Assembly: GCA_016195145.1 (NCBI GenBank)
Contig: JACQAF010000103.1
Span: 1 to 7,193, forward strand
Direction: 5' to 3'
DNA: 7,193 nt
DNA from: Rhodospirillales bacterium
GTDB lineage: Bacteria > Pseudomonadota > Alphaproteobacteria > CACIAM-22H2
Shown here one piece after another: positions 7,042-7,193 of the stretch (within the stretch, counting starts at the first letter, position 1; the number at the start of each line of letters is the position of its first letter). Below the pieces are notes generated by a model that was given only the letters and a program-made list of their open reading frames with translations, was not told where the DNA came from and ran no database searches. Position numbers and translations under genes: made by a program.

Positions 7042-7193
7042 ATGGATACCCGTCTCATGGATATTCGGCCGGTCACCCTCGAAGGACGACATGTCCGGCT
7101 CGAGCCCTTGACCCGCGCGCATCTGCCGGCGCTGGCGGCCGCACTCGATCCGGAATTGCTGCAATGGTTCACCTTCCCGGCGGTAGACGCCGA
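7042..7193 (+). CDS. GNAT-family N-acetyltransferase (5' part)
   Basis: Fifty codons are visible before the window ends. The segment DIRPVTLEGRHVRLEPLTRA, then HLPALAAALDPELLQWFTFP, is the typical N-terminal beta-strand and helix of RimJ/RimL-like GNAT acetyltransferases, which transfer acetyl from acetyl-CoA to amines or protein N-termini. The acetyl-CoA-binding motif (Q/RxxGxG/A) would be downstream of the window, so substrate and activity cannot be judged. Starts are possible at ATG 7042 or ATG 7057; the second lies nearer the conserved region, the first keeps only a 7-bp gap to the PaiB-like gene. The close spacing suggests a shared transcript. PaiB with a neighbouring GNAT recalls Bacillus paiA/paiB, although PaiA belongs to a specific polyamine-acetylating GNAT group that cannot be confirmed here. 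Confidence 0.8.
   Translation, partial: MDTRLMDIRPVTLEGRHVRLEPLTRAHLPALAAALDPELLQWFTFPAVDA

Noticed and set aside
6567..7172. 201-codon minus-strand open frame opposite the PaiB-like and GNAT genes
   Set aside because: Antisense shadow of two recognised genes without motifs.

Overview
The window is GC-rich, densely coded chromosomal DNA. It carries the ftsH-folP-glmM order found across Proteobacteria. The FtsH tail, and a dihydropteroate synthase with a long N-terminal extension starting YLRPLG, resemble alphaproteobacterial proteins. I infer an alphaproteobacterium, possibly of the Rhodospirillales; this rests on remembered family features, not a search.

Left half (1-4591), housekeeping: the 3' part of ftsH (membrane AAA+ protease, C-terminal half with the zinc site) ends at a strong hairpin that can terminate transcription from both sides. 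A small Tyr/Pro/Gly-rich lipoprotein gene lies on the minus strand between ftsH and folP. Then come folP (folate synthesis) and glmM (UDP-GlcNAc precursor synthesis; TTG start with a good ribosome binding site and a possible extended -10 promoter). Directly after glmM is the 3' part of thiD (HMP/HMP-P kinase, thiamine pathway). It has lost about its first 95 codons and has no credible start codon, so it is called a pseudogene.

Right half (4592-7193), accessory and regulatory: a MocR-type regulator (GntR winged helix fused to a PLP-dependent aminotransferase-like domain) runs on the minus strand, convergent with the thiD remnant. Divergent from it, across an AT-rich gap of about 96 bp, are a DUF1127 small protein, a PaiB-like FMN-binding protein and the start of a GNAT acetyltransferase that runs off the window. 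The last three are closely spaced and probably form one operon.

The divergent gap holds the most interesting signals. There are two identical 9-bp direct repeats 32 bp apart and a near-copy at the DUF1127 start. A good sigma70-type promoter has its -10 inside the second repeat, and a perfect 7-bp inverted repeat has the ATG of the DUF1127 gene as part of its left arm. This fits a MocR regulator controlling a DUF1127-PaiB-GNAT operon, partly parallel to the paiA/paiB pair of Bacillus. The regulatory link is inference. No RNA genes, CRISPR arrays, insertion sequences or att sites were seen, and no gene-free stretch exceeds 300 bases.
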